DNA from: Methylogaea oryzae | GTDB taxonomy: Bacteria > Pseudomonadota > Gammaproteobacteria > Methylococcales > Methylococcaceae | Length of the DNA stretch: 64,000 bases | Reading direction: 5' to 3' | Assembly (NCBI RefSeq): GCF_019669985.1 | Contig: NZ_AP019782.1 | Coordinates: 3,342,001 to 3,406,000 of the forward strand | Part shown: one piece after another, positions 29,315 through 37,527 of the stretch | Layout of the letters: every line of letters starts with the position of its first letter | How positions within the stretch are numbered: the first letter of the stretch is position 1 | Notes under the pieces: generated by a model | The model's database searches: none | Told to the model about the DNA's origin: nothing | Seen by the model: the letters and a program-made list of their open reading frames with translations, nothing else | Position numbers and translations under genes: made by a program

Positions 29315-29962
29315 ATGCAGGCAACCATGTCGTTAACCACGCCGCCGCCACCGCCGCCCAAAACGCTGCCCGGCTTCGAACACATCAAGCGTTCCTGGAA
29401 CGCGAAATACGCCGCCTATGCCGCGCGCATCCTGCCCGGCGAGTTCTACGTCACCCGCAGCCAGGAAGGCGTCTACACCACGCTGGGCTCGTGCATTTCC
29501 GCCTGCATCCGCGATCCCTTGCTGGGCATCGGCGGCATGAACCACTTCATGCTGCCCTTCAGCCAGGAAATGGCGGAAGGCCACGCCTGGGGCTCGGCCG
29601 CCACGCGTTACGGCAACTTCGCCATGGAGCACCTGATCAACGTCATTCTGGCCAACGGCGGCGCCCGCGAACGGCTCGAAGTCAAAATTTTCGGCGGCGG
29701 GCGCATACTGGAAAACATGTCCGACGTAGGCCTGAAAAACATCACCTTCGTGCGCGACTACCTCAAAACCGAAGGCCTGAGAATCGTCTCCGAAGACGTG
29801 GGCAACAGCTTCCCCCGCATCGTGGTCTATTTCCCAGCCACCGGCCTGGTGCGAGTCAAGCGGCTGCGCTCCCTCCACAACAACACCATCGTTCAGCAGG
29901 AAACCCAGTACATCGAGACCATCAAGGCCAAACCGGTTTCCGGGGATGTGGAGCTGTTCTAG
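29315..29962 (+). CDS. cheD: Chemoreceptor glutamine deamidase CheD
   Basis: A 215-residue enzyme that deamidates specific glutamines in methyl-accepting chemotaxis proteins. The catalytic Cys60 lies in TTLGSCISAC and His77 in GGMNHFMLP, with the same 17-residue spacing as in characterised CheD. A proline run near residues 10-15 and an N-terminal extension precede the domain. It is an orphan here: no cheA, cheW, cheY or cheR is nearby, although a PAS-type chemoreceptor gene lies at 47327. It is probably co-transcribed with the HDOD gene. Confidence 0.92.
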   Translation: MQATMSLTTPPPPPPKTLPGFEHIKRSWNAKYAAYAARILPGEFYVTRSQEGVYTTLGSCISACIRDPLLGIGGMNHFMLPFSQEMAEGHAWGSAATRYGNFAMEHLINVILANGGARERLEVKIFGGGRILENMSDVGLKNITFVRDYLKTEGLRIVSEDVGNSFPRIVVYFPATGLVRVKRLRSLHNNTIVQQETQYIETIKAKPVSGDVELF

Positions 29963-30051
29963 CGCCCGCCCCGCGTCCCGCTGTCATCAAACCGTCAAAT
30001 TAGCCCGTTAGCATCGTCGGTTGTTTTCGACCACCGTCACGAGGAACGCCC

Positions 30052-30603
30052 ATGGATTCTTTTCGCCGTAGCTTCGCCGCGCTGGCTCTGTCGGTCGGCG
30101 TCATCGCATCCCTGCCCATCCAGGCGGAGGAAGCCGCGCCCGCCTACAACGTCAACGACTATTACGAAGTCCACCAGGACAAGCGTATTTACGTGTTCGA
30201 CGACGCTTCGACCTTCAAGGAATTCTTGTCCAGCGGAGAAACGCCCTTCCGCCTGACCCGCATCGGCGCCGGCCCCAACAAGGAAACCGTCGTGTTCGGC
30301 CTGCGTGCCATGGACAAGGAGCGCAAAGAAGCGGAACTCGGCGGCGTGGGCCTGTACGACGGCAAGGCGGACGGCATCGAGGAAGCTTTCTACGCCGAGG
30401 TGAACGACGGCAAGCGCATTTACGTGTTCGACGACGCCAAGAACTTCAAGGCCTTCCGCACCGGTGTCGAAACCCCGTTCCGCTATACGGAAATCGGCGG
30501 TGGCCCCCACGGCGAAACCATGGTGTACGTGCTGACCAAAAAAGCCGCGGACAAGAAGCCGGAAGCCATGATCGAGCAGTTCAAGGCATTACGCGCGCCC
30601 TAA
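30052..30603 (+). CDS. Exported protein with two internal repeats, unknown function
   Basis: A 183-residue protein with a clear signal peptide (about residues 1-25, ending PIQAEE). The mature part contains two related units of about 48 residues, at 38-84 and 113-161. Both carry DKRIYVFDD or GKRIYVFDD, then ETPFR, then IGxGP and ETxV, so the protein arose by internal duplication. Cysteine is absent, and I recognise no catalytic motif. It is followed by a strong terminator and stands alone. I do not recognise the family; periplasmic localisation is well supported. Confidence 0.8.
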   Translation: MDSFRRSFAALALSVGVIASLPIQAEEAAPAYNVNDYYEVHQDKRIYVFDDASTFKEFLSSGETPFRLTRIGAGPNKETVVFGLRAMDKERKEAELGGVGLYDGKADGIEEAFYAEVNDGKRIYVFDDAKNFKAFRTGVETPFRYTEIGGGPHGETMVYVLTKKAADKKPEAMIEQFKALRAP

Positions 30604-30617
30604 GCCGAGCTTCCGGA

Positions 30618-30653
30618 AAAAGGCCATGGCGTCGAGCGGCGCCATGGCCTTTT
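30618..30653 (+). terminator. Rho-independent terminator
   Basis: A 14-bp perfect stem (30618-30631 with 30640-30653, loop of 8) whose right arm ends in a T run follows the duplicated exported-protein gene by 14 bp. The left arm begins with an A run, so it could also act in the opposite direction. Confidence 0.8.
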
Positions 30654-30875
30654 CGCGTCAGGGGACGGGCTTGTCCAGCGGGCCGCAGCGGTGGGACAAC
30701 GGGCAAAGGCCGGTCCGGCGGCTAGGGTATGGGCCGAACGGCCGCGACAGGGAACGGCGAGGAGGGAAAGCGGATACGCTTGCGGCCGATACGCGTCGCG
30801 GCCGCAAGCGGGCGGGCGTCATCCTTGTTTTGGGGGGTGCGTTGGCGATGTTTCATGGGCGGCTACCGGAACCGC

Positions 30876-31007
30876 TTAGTGAGACAAGGGTTCCGTGCCG
30901 TTTTCGTTGTCCGACAACTTGCGGTGGTGGCCCATGCAAAAGCCCACGGAAAATGCCGCCGTCATGGCAAAGGTCGTCAACAGCGCGACTTCGACGATGG
31001 TCAACAT
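30876..31007 (-). CDS. Small single-pass membrane protein (43 residues)
   Basis: The frame from ATG 31007 to TAA 30876 encodes MLTIVEVALLTTFAMTAAFS followed by VGFCMGHHRKLSDNENG and a short tail. Residues 2-22 form a hydrophobic helix; the rest is short and polar with a Cys and a His pair. AAGGAG stands 7 bases before the ATG, a good ribosome site for so short a gene and the reason I prefer this start to the 80-residue longer frame. I know no family for it. It is the only candidate gene in this gap. Confidence 0.5.
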   Translation of the reverse strand: MLTIVEVALLTTFAMTAAFSVGFCMGHHRKLSDNENGTEPLSH

Positions 31008-31233
31008 GGCTTTCTCCTTCGATTGGACGGGAAAAAACGCGGCGGCAGGTTTCTCTATCCGCCGTCGACACCCAATATAATGACTCGCCGGTCCAGCACA
31101 ATCCCCTGCACGATTCACTGATTGTTTCCCAAAAACAAACCACCCCCCGAATCCGCGGCGATGGGCTTAGCCGATTGCCTTGTCGCCGACCCTTAGCCTA
31201 TGCTTTGGCGGATCATCTCTACCGGAACTCCCC

Positions 31234-32343
31234 ATGACGGATTCGCAAAAATGGTTGGTGCTGGCCGGCGTCACCGGCGCCGGCTGGCTGGTCTATCTGC
31301 TGGCGCCCATTCTGATGCCTTTCGCCCTGGCGGCGCTGCTGGCCTATCTGGGAGATCCCTTGGTCGATCGCCTGGAGGCGCGCGGCCATAGCCGAGCCAA
31401 CGCAGTGGTGGGCGTGTTCGGCGCCATGATCATCGCCATTGCCTTGCTGGTGCTGCTGGTGGTGCCCTTGCTGGAAAGCCAGATCGAGGGGCTGATCGAC
31501 CACTTGCCCAACTACGCCAGCTGGTTCAACCAAAAACTGGTGCCCTGGCTGCGCCAGCACTTCGGCATCCAGCGCCGCATGCTGGACCTCAACCAACTCA
31601 CCACCATGCTCAGCCAGCACTGGCAACAAGCCGGCGGCGTGGCAACCGCGGTACTGCAATCCCTGTCGCAATCGGGTATGGCGGTCATTCACTGGCTGAT
31701 GAATCTGCTGCTGGTGCCGGTGGTGTCGTTTTACTTGCTGCGCGACTGGGACCAGTTGGTGCGCCACGTGCACGAGTTGCTGCCGCGCCGCGTCGCTGAA
31801 ACGGCGGAAAGTTTGGCCGAGGAGGCGGACGAGGTGCTGGGCGCCTTCCTGCGCGGCCAGCTCCTGGTGATGCTGGCGATGAGCTCCTACTACAGCATCG
31901 CGCTGTGGATCGTCGGGCTGGACGTGGCCCTGTTGGTGGGCATGATGGCGGGGCTGGTGGGCTTCATCCCTTACATGGGCGCCATCGTCGGCATCGGCTC
32001 CGGCTGCCTGGCGGCCTTGGTGCAGTTCCAGGATGCAAGCCATTTGATGCCGGTGCTGATCGTATTCGGCATCGGCCACGTGCTGGAAGGCACGGTGCTG
32101 ACGCCGCGCCTGGTGGGCAACAAGATCGGCCTGCATCCGGTGGCGGTAATCTTCTCCGCCCTGGCCGGCGGCCAGTTGTTCGGCTTCCTCGGCGTGCTAT
32201 TGGCCTTGCCGGCGGCATCCGTGGTGATGGTGCTGCTGCGCCACGCCCACGAGCTGTACCTGGGCAGCGCCTGGTATGCGGAAATCCGCCGAGAAGCGCG
32301 TCCGCCGAAGGAGCTGCGCGAGGAAGACGACGGGCCGACCTGA
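31234..32343 (+). CDS. AI-2E family (PerM-like) transporter
   Basis: A 369-residue polytopic membrane protein. It shows the usual N-terminal helix pair (LVYLLAPILMPFALAALLAYL), a soluble insertion of about 90 residues, and the conserved C-terminal helices with FIPYMGAIVGIGSG and LTPRLVGNKIGLHPVAVI. Members export or exchange small solutes; the family name comes from TqsA, but most members have unknown substrates. The ATG at 31234 gives the first hydrophobic segment at the right place. The short charged tail ends at a convergent junction with the MCE-associated lipoprotein gene. Confidence 0.88.
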   Translation: MTDSQKWLVLAGVTGAGWLVYLLAPILMPFALAALLAYLGDPLVDRLEARGHSRANAVVGVFGAMIIAIALLVLLVVPLLESQIEGLIDHLPNYASWFNQKLVPWLRQHFGIQRRMLDLNQLTTMLSQHWQQAGGVATAVLQSLSQSGMAVIHWLMNLLLVPVVSFYLLRDWDQLVRHVHELLPRRVAETAESLAEEADEVLGAFLRGQLLVMLAMSSYYSIALWIVGLDVALLVGMMAGLVGFIPYMGAIVGIGSGCLAALVQFQDASHLMPVLIVFGIGHVLEGTVLTPRLVGNKIGLHPVAVIFSALAGGQLFGFLGVLLALPAASVVMVLLRHAHELYLGSAWYAEIRREARPPKELREEDDGPT

Positions 32344-32354
32344 TCCCGCCGGCT

Positions 32355-32930
32355 TTAGCGCGCGGCGGGCAGAGCGGCGGCGATTTCCCGGCTCATGGCG
32401 GCCAGCGCCTCGCTTTGGCGAGTCGCGATGACGCGATAGTCGCCGGACGCGCCGGGCAAACGAATGTCGGAACGCCCGGCGCGCAGCAGAACATCGCCAC
32501 GGTACAAACTCCAGCGCGCCTGCAAAACCACCGTGCCGTCCGCCTCGGCGTGGAACTGGCCGATGTCCACTTCCACTTGCACGTCCACCGGCCGCGTGTG
32601 GGGCCAAGGATAGGCCAATACCTGGCTCGCGCCGGCCAGACGGCCCAGGTTGTCCGCCAATACCTGAGCGACGTTGTCCTGCAACGGCTCGGCCCAATGC
32701 TCGAAATCCGCCAACAACAACTCGCCGCCGCCGGCGCCGGTAACGATGGCGTCCCGATTCAAATAACGCCGCAAAGTCACCGGCCCGACCCCCAACACCG
32801 GCACGCTCGCCACAACGGCATCCCTGGCCGCCAGCGCTTGCAGCAAATAGTAATGCGTGGGCGGATTGCGGCCGGCGCAGCCGGCGAGAACGGCGGCGAT
32901 GGCCAAAGTCATCAAGCTTGCGTGTCGCAT
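32355..32930 (-). CDS. PqiC-like ABC transport auxiliary lipoprotein
   Basis: A 191-residue protein with a lipoprotein signal (lipobox LAGC, then AGRNPPTHYYLL). The PqiC/YmbA-type pattern is VGPVTLRRYLNRDAIV early and WAEPLQDNVAQVLADNL after. Such lipoproteins sit in the outer membrane and bind the MCE protein that spans the periplasm. The ATG at 32930 overlaps the MCE gene stop (ATGA); a TTG one codon earlier is also possible. It is the last gene of the MCE system on this strand. Confidence 0.85.
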   Translation of the reverse strand: MRHASLMTLAIAAVLAGCAGRNPPTHYYLLQALAARDAVVASVPVLGVGPVTLRRYLNRDAIVTGAGGGELLLADFEHWAEPLQDNVAQVLADNLGRLAGASQVLAYPWPHTRPVDVQVEVDIGQFHAEADGTVVLQARWSLYRGDVLLRAGRSDIRLPGASGDYRVIATRQSEALAAMSREIAAALPAAR

Positions 32931-33907
32931 CAACGGGCTCCCGAACGTAAATCCTTGCCGTACAGCAGCGCATTGGGATTGCGCTCCAGGTATTCCGCCA
33001 GGCCGCGCAAGGAACGGGCGGCGGCGGACAATTCCGTCAGGCTGTTTTCCAGAGGCGCATTGCGGCCGGATAGGTGCTCCAGGGACGCCATGCTGTGCTG
33101 CGCCGAAGCCAGGGTTTGCTCCAGGCTCTGCAGGATGCCCGGCAAGCGCTCGCTCAGTTGCTTGGCGACGACACGGGTATCGGCCATCGTCTCCTGCGCA
33201 TGGTCCGACAGCGGCCCCAAGCGGGCATCCACGTGATTCACCAGCCGCTGGGTATCCTGCAACGTGCCGTTCAAGGACTGCAAAGTGGTGGTCAGTTCCG
33301 ACGAGGAAGTGAGGCGCTGTAGCTGCTGGGTTGTCAACAACAGGGCGTTGAACAAATCGGCGATAGGCAGCTTGCGCACCTCGCGCACCGCCTCTTCGAT
33401 GGTCTGCTGGATTTCTTCCTGGCTGGAGCGGATGGCGGGAATTTCCGGCAAGCCGTCTTCCGCGTGACCCACCAGGCTGGCGGTGGTGTTGGGGTAGAAA
33501 TTCACATCGACATACAGCTGGCCGGTGACGAAGCTGCCCATCTGCAACTGGGCGCGCAAACCGCGCTGGATGAGGGACTGCACATCGGACACCTCGCGAT
33601 GGCGGCCGGAGCGCCCCACGTCCGTGACCCTATCCAGGTCCACTTCCATCACTACCGGCGTCAACACTTTGTTGTTGGCCTTGTCGTATTCCACCAGCAC
33701 GTCGCTCACCTTGCCGATGGTCACGCCCTTGAGCTTTACCGGCGCGCCGATGCTGAGGCCGTTCACCGAGCTGTCGAAATAGACAATGACGCGATTGCGG
33801 GGAGCGAACCACTGCTGGCCGCCGAACACCAAAACGCCGAGCACCAGCACGGCTACCGCGCCCAATACGAATGCTCCGATCAAAACCGGACTGACTTGCT
33901 TGCTCAT
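32930..33907 (-). CDS. MCE-domain (MlaD-like) lipid-transport protein
   Basis: A 325-residue protein with one N-terminal membrane helix (about residues 9-28) and an MCE domain from about 35 to 135, marked by GLSIGAPVKLKGVTIGKV and MGSFVTGQLYVDVNF. A long helical region to the C-terminus resembles the PqiB/LetB-like needle helices. MCE proteins carry phospholipids between the inner and outer membranes with a permease and an ATPase. Here those two partners lie 4.6 kb away (38541-40505) on the same strand. The start is clear from the helix position. Confidence 0.9.
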   Translation of the reverse strand: MSKQVSPVLIGAFVLGAVAVLVLGVLVFGGQQWFAPRNRVIVYFDSSVNGLSIGAPVKLKGVTIGKVSDVLVEYDKANNKVLTPVVMEVDLDRVTDVGRSGRHREVSDVQSLIQRGLRAQLQMGSFVTGQLYVDVNFYPNTTASLVGHAEDGLPEIPAIRSSQEEIQQTIEEAVREVRKLPIADLFNALLLTTQQLQRLTSSSELTTTLQSLNGTLQDTQRLVNHVDARLGPLSDHAQETMADTRVVAKQLSERLPGILQSLEQTLASAQHSMASLEHLSGRNAPLENSLTELSAAARSLRGLAEYLERNPNALLYGKDLRSGAR

Positions 33908-34039
33908 GGCAACAACATGGCTTGATTAAATCCCATGACAATCCAAAAGGTTATACGGTAAATTATAAGAACATGATACGCCCAGCCACCCAAGCGATGC
34001 ATATAGGAAACCACCGGAAAGTCACGGAAGAGGTGTTTC

Positions 34040-35116
34040 GTGCGGCTGCCTAGCTTGCGCTTTGCCGCGTGGTCGCTGCCGATCGCCGCGGCAGCCGTGG
34101 CGTTCGCCTCGCCCAGCCTTGCCGGCGACTACCACTTGGGCGAGGGCTATAACGTCGGCTCCCTTAATATTTCCGGCTATTCCAATTTGGTAGCGGAGTT
34201 TCCCAACAAGGGTACGTCGGCCCTCACGCTGGACGATCTCAGCGTATTCCTTTCGGGACGCTTCAACCGCTGGCTCAACCCTTTCGTCGAATTCGAGCTG
34301 GCTTCAGCGCCCCTGTTCACGGAAAACGGCGGCTTTTTTGAAAAGGGTACGCCCCGCGTCGTGCTGGAACGCGCTTACAACGACTTCCTGATATCGCCGG
34401 AATGGACGTTCCGCGCCGGTAAAATGCTTTCCCCGGTAGGCGAATGGAACCAAATCCACGCCGCTCCGCTGGTTTGGACCACCACCCGTCCGTTAACCAC
34501 CTATTACAACTTCGCCGAATTCGCGTCCGGCGTGTCGCTGCTGTACAACGATCCCGAGGGCAACCTCCCCGACGTGCAGGTGTACTATCAACCGGGCGAC
34601 GATTTTATGCGCGAGCCCCGCAGGGTTAACCAAGTTCAATATCAAAACGTGGGCGGCATCAACGTCGCTTTCACCAGCGATCTGCAGAAACGCCTGGGGC
34701 TGTCCATGCAGCACGCGGAAGACAGCGACACCACCGAACAGCAATGGCTGGCCAGCGTGGATGGGCGCGTATCCTTCGGGGCACTGACGCTCGAGACCCA
34801 ATGGACCCATAACTGGGTAGGCCAGCCGGACGCGTCCCGCGCGTCCGTGCTTAAACCGAATCAACAGCACCCCCAACGCAACGAATGGGGCGGTTACGTG
34901 CAAGCCATTTACGGTTTGGACGAACATTGGAACCTGGTTGCGCGCGGCGAGGCCTTTCAGTCGCGCTATCAGCAAAAACCCAGCGACAACTGGCTGGTGG
35001 GCGTCGTCTACCGCCCCGTGCCGGCGGTGTCGTGGAAGGTGGAATATTTGGAAACCAGCGGCGCCCAGCTGGACTTGAGCCGAGGCCTTTATGCGTCCAT
35101 GGCAGTCCTTTTTTAG
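34040..35116 (+). CDS. Outer-membrane porin-like beta-barrel protein
   Basis: A 358-residue exported protein starting at GTG 34040, with a signal peptide (about residues 1-28, ending ASPSLAGD) and a sequence of alternating hydrophobic strands ending in a C-terminal phenylalanine (MAVLF), the assembly signal of outer-membrane barrels. Conserved stretches include WLNPFVEFELA and EWTFRAGKMLSPVGEWNQIH. It overlaps the next gene by 26 bp in a different frame. It begins a rightward four-gene module with a binding-protein-like product, a kinase and an HD-GYP protein. The ligand is unknown; an anion or phosphate-like solute is a guess from the neighbour. Confidence 0.8.
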   Translation: MRLPSLRFAAWSLPIAAAAVAFASPSLAGDYHLGEGYNVGSLNISGYSNLVAEFPNKGTSALTLDDLSVFLSGRFNRWLNPFVEFELASAPLFTENGGFFEKGTPRVVLERAYNDFLISPEWTFRAGKMLSPVGEWNQIHAAPLVWTTTRPLTTYYNFAEFASGVSLLYNDPEGNLPDVQVYYQPGDDFMREPRRVNQVQYQNVGGINVAFTSDLQKRLGLSMQHAEDSDTTEQQWLASVDGRVSFGALTLETQWTHNWVGQPDASRASVLKPNQQHPQRNEWGGYVQAIYGLDEHWNLVARGEAFQSRYQQKPSDNWLVGVVYRPVPAVSWKVEYLETSGAQLDLSRGLYASMAVLF

Positions 35117-35546
35117 ACGCGCGCTGCTCAGCGCCTCAATCGGGTTGGCTGCCCTGCTGGGCGGATCGGCCGCGGCCGACGACACCCATGTGCTCATCGT
35201 CGCCCATCCGTCCCTGGCGGTGTCCAACCTGTCGACCGAAGACCTGACGCGCATTTATCTGTTGCGGCAAAGCCTATGGCCTGACGGCGCCATGGTCGTC
35301 CCGGTCAACCGCGAAGCCAGCAGTCCCGTGCGCAGCCTGTTCACCACGGCGGTCCTGCAGCAAACGGCCAACGCCCTGGCCAACCATTGGCAGCAGATGC
35401 ACTTCAAGGGCAAAAACCCGCCCCTGGTGCAGGAGTCCGACCAAGCGGTGCTGGCTTTCGTGCAGAAGGTGCCGGGCGCCGTCGGCTATGTCAGCGCGGA
35501 CACCCCCGTAGGCGACGGCGTCAAAGTGCTGGGTAAACTGCCGTGA
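35091..35546 (+). CDS. Short PstS-like periplasmic binding protein
   Basis: A 151-residue protein with a signal peptide (about 1-28, ending GGSAAADD), then HVLIVAHPSLAVSNLSTEDL and IYLLRQSLWPDGAMV. These stretches, and VPGAVGYVSADTPVGDGV near the end, are typical of the small phosphate-binding-protein-like domain found next to sensor genes. It is about half the length of a full PstS, so it is probably a sensing subunit rather than an importer. It overlaps the porin gene by 26 bp and the kinase gene by 4 bp (GTGA). Confidence 0.78.
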   Translation: MRPWQSFFRRALLSASIGLAALLGGSAAADDTHVLIVAHPSLAVSNLSTEDLTRIYLLRQSLWPDGAMVVPVNREASSPVRSLFTTAVLQQTANALANHWQQMHFKGKNPPLVQESDQAVLAFVQKVPGAVGYVSADTPVGDGVKVLGKLP

Positions 35547-37516
35547 CAAACGAAGCCGCCGGATTGCCGCCGGTGCGGCATTCGCTGGGGCGACGATTTC
35601 TTTTGGTGCTGGCCGGCATCTTCCTGCTCACCTTCCTCAGCGTCGCCGGCACCGTGTTCGGCAGCATACGCAACCATTTAGCCAGCGCCATCCAGGCCAA
35701 CCTGGGCCAAACCGCCAACGACCGCCTGGAAAAGTTGCAGGCGGAGTTCGCTCGCCAACTCATCGACGTACAAGCCTGGGCCTCGCTGGAAGTGATGAAC
35801 GACATCATCACCGGCGATATCGACGGACGCATCCGCCGCACGTTGGCGGAGCTGAAAAAGCAGTATGGCCTGCCGGGCCATATCTACGCTTTCGACGACA
35901 AGGGAAAACTGGTGGCCTCCAGCCGTCAGGAAGAAGAGCCCGAGGCGGCGGATATGCCTCCGGCATGGCAGGTGGACAGCCCGGAGGCGTTTTTCGTCGA
36001 CAAGCACGATAACCCGTTGACCAAAGGCTCCGGCGTGGCTTTCGGCCGCGTCATCCACGCCAGCTTCAACCCAGCGTTGCGCCTGGGAACGCTGGTCATC
36101 GCCTACCCCTGGAGCGCCATCGAGCAAGAGCTGGAAAACCGCTCAACGCTGCTGCTGTTGCTCTCCCCGCAAACGAGCCAGGCGCTATTCGTAGCCCGCG
36201 AGTTGCCGCCGCTGGACGGCGCGACCATTCCCACACTGTTCGGCGCCCAGGAAGAAATCAGCCTGGGCGGACAGACGTTCCTTGCCGGCGCCGCCGACAG
36301 CGCCGGCAAGCGAGCGGTGGCCGGCCTTAACTGGACATTGCTGGCCCTCACGGAAAAGCAGCAGGCCCTGGAACCCATACGGGAAGCCGCTGTGCAAATG
36401 CTGCTGTTAGGGCTAGCCATCGCCGTTCCCATTACGCTGTTGATACTGTGGCTAACCCGGCGCCTGGTGCGCCCAATCACCTCCCTGACCAGCGCGGTGG
36501 CCCACATCACCGCCTCCTCCGACTTATCGCAACGGGTAAAGGTGGACAGCGACGATGAACTGGGGGTCTTGAGCGAGGCGTTCAACGCCATGACCGCCAA
36601 GCTGCAGGCCAGCCTACAAGCGCTGGCGCAACTCAATCGCACGCTGGAGCAGAAAGTCGCCGACCGCACGGAGAAACTACAAGCCACCAATGACGAATTG
36701 CAATCCACCATTGAGCAGCTGAAGTCGGCGCAAACCCAACTGGTGCAACAGGAAAAGATGGCCTCCCTCGGCCAGCTGGTCGCCGGTGTCGCCCACGAGC
36801 TGAACAACCCGATCGGCTCCATTTACGCCAATTTACCCATCTTGGACGAATATGTGCGCGACCTGATCGCCCTGGTGGAGCACATCCAGCAACTGCCGCT
36901 ATCCGAGGAGCATAAACGCGCGCTGCAAGACAAACTGGACGAAATCGACTTCGATTTCGTCCGAAAAGACGCCGGCAACTTGGTAGCCAGCGGCAAAAAC
37001 GCCGCGAACCGGGTTAAGGAAATCGTCGGTTCACTACGCAATTTCTCCCGCCTGGACGAGGCGGAACTGAAAGATGTTTTGTTGGAGGACGGCCTGGACA
37101 GCACCCTGGCCCTACTGCACCACCAAACCAAGAACCGCATCGAAATCGTCCGCCATTACAGCTTGAACCGGCCGGTCAGCTGTTATGCCGGGCAGATCAA
37201 TCAAGTATTCATGAACCTGCTGGGCAATGCCATTCAGGCCATCGAAGGCGCGGGAACGATTACGCTGGACACGGCGCTCGAGGGCGAAAACGCGGTTGTG
37301 AAAGTCCGCGACAGCGGCTCGGGCATTTCGCAGGAAAACCTGAACAAAATTTTCGACCCTTTCTTCACTACGAAAAAAATCGGCGAAGGCACGGGTTTAG
37401 GGCTATCCATCACCTATGGCATCATCGAAAAACACCACGGCGCCATAGCCGTGGACAGCGCCGTCGGCCAAGGCACCTGTTTCACCATTACCCTACCCCT
37501 AACCCAAAGGGCGTAA
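35543..37516 (+). CDS. Membrane sensor histidine kinase
   Basis: A 657-residue kinase starting at GTG 35543. It has an N-terminal membrane helix (RFLLVLAGIFLLTFLSVAG), a large periplasmic domain (about 50-275), a second helix (MLLLGLAIAVPITLLIL), a HAMP domain (RPITSLTSAVAHI), a coiled coil (TLEQKVADRTEKLQ) and an intact core with phosphoacceptor VAHELNNPIGSI, N-box NLLGNAIQAIE, DSGSGIS and GLGLSITYGI. The coupled binding-protein-like gene suggests a periplasmic ligand sensor. The HD-GYP response regulator gene follows after 11 bp and is the likely target. Confidence 0.92.
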   Translation: MTNEAAGLPPVRHSLGRRFLLVLAGIFLLTFLSVAGTVFGSIRNHLASAIQANLGQTANDRLEKLQAEFARQLIDVQAWASLEVMNDIITGDIDGRIRRTLAELKKQYGLPGHIYAFDDKGKLVASSRQEEEPEAADMPPAWQVDSPEAFFVDKHDNPLTKGSGVAFGRVIHASFNPALRLGTLVIAYPWSAIEQELENRSTLLLLLSPQTSQALFVARELPPLDGATIPTLFGAQEEISLGGQTFLAGAADSAGKRAVAGLNWTLLALTEKQQALEPIREAAVQMLLLGLAIAVPITLLILWLTRRLVRPITSLTSAVAHITASSDLSQRVKVDSDDELGVLSEAFNAMTAKLQASLQALAQLNRTLEQKVADRTEKLQATNDELQSTIEQLKSAQTQLVQQEKMASLGQLVAGVAHELNNPIGSIYANLPILDEYVRDLIALVEHIQQLPLSEEHKRALQDKLDEIDFDFVRKDAGNLVASGKNAANRVKEIVGSLRNFSRLDEAELKDVLLEDGLDSTLALLHHQTKNRIEIVRHYSLNRPVSCYAGQINQVFMNLLGNAIQAIEGAGTITLDTALEGENAVVKVRDSGSGISQENLNKIFDPFFTTKKIGEGTGLGLSITYGIIEKHHGAIAVDSAVGQGTCFTITLPLTQRA

Positions 37517-37527
37517 GAGCACCCATC

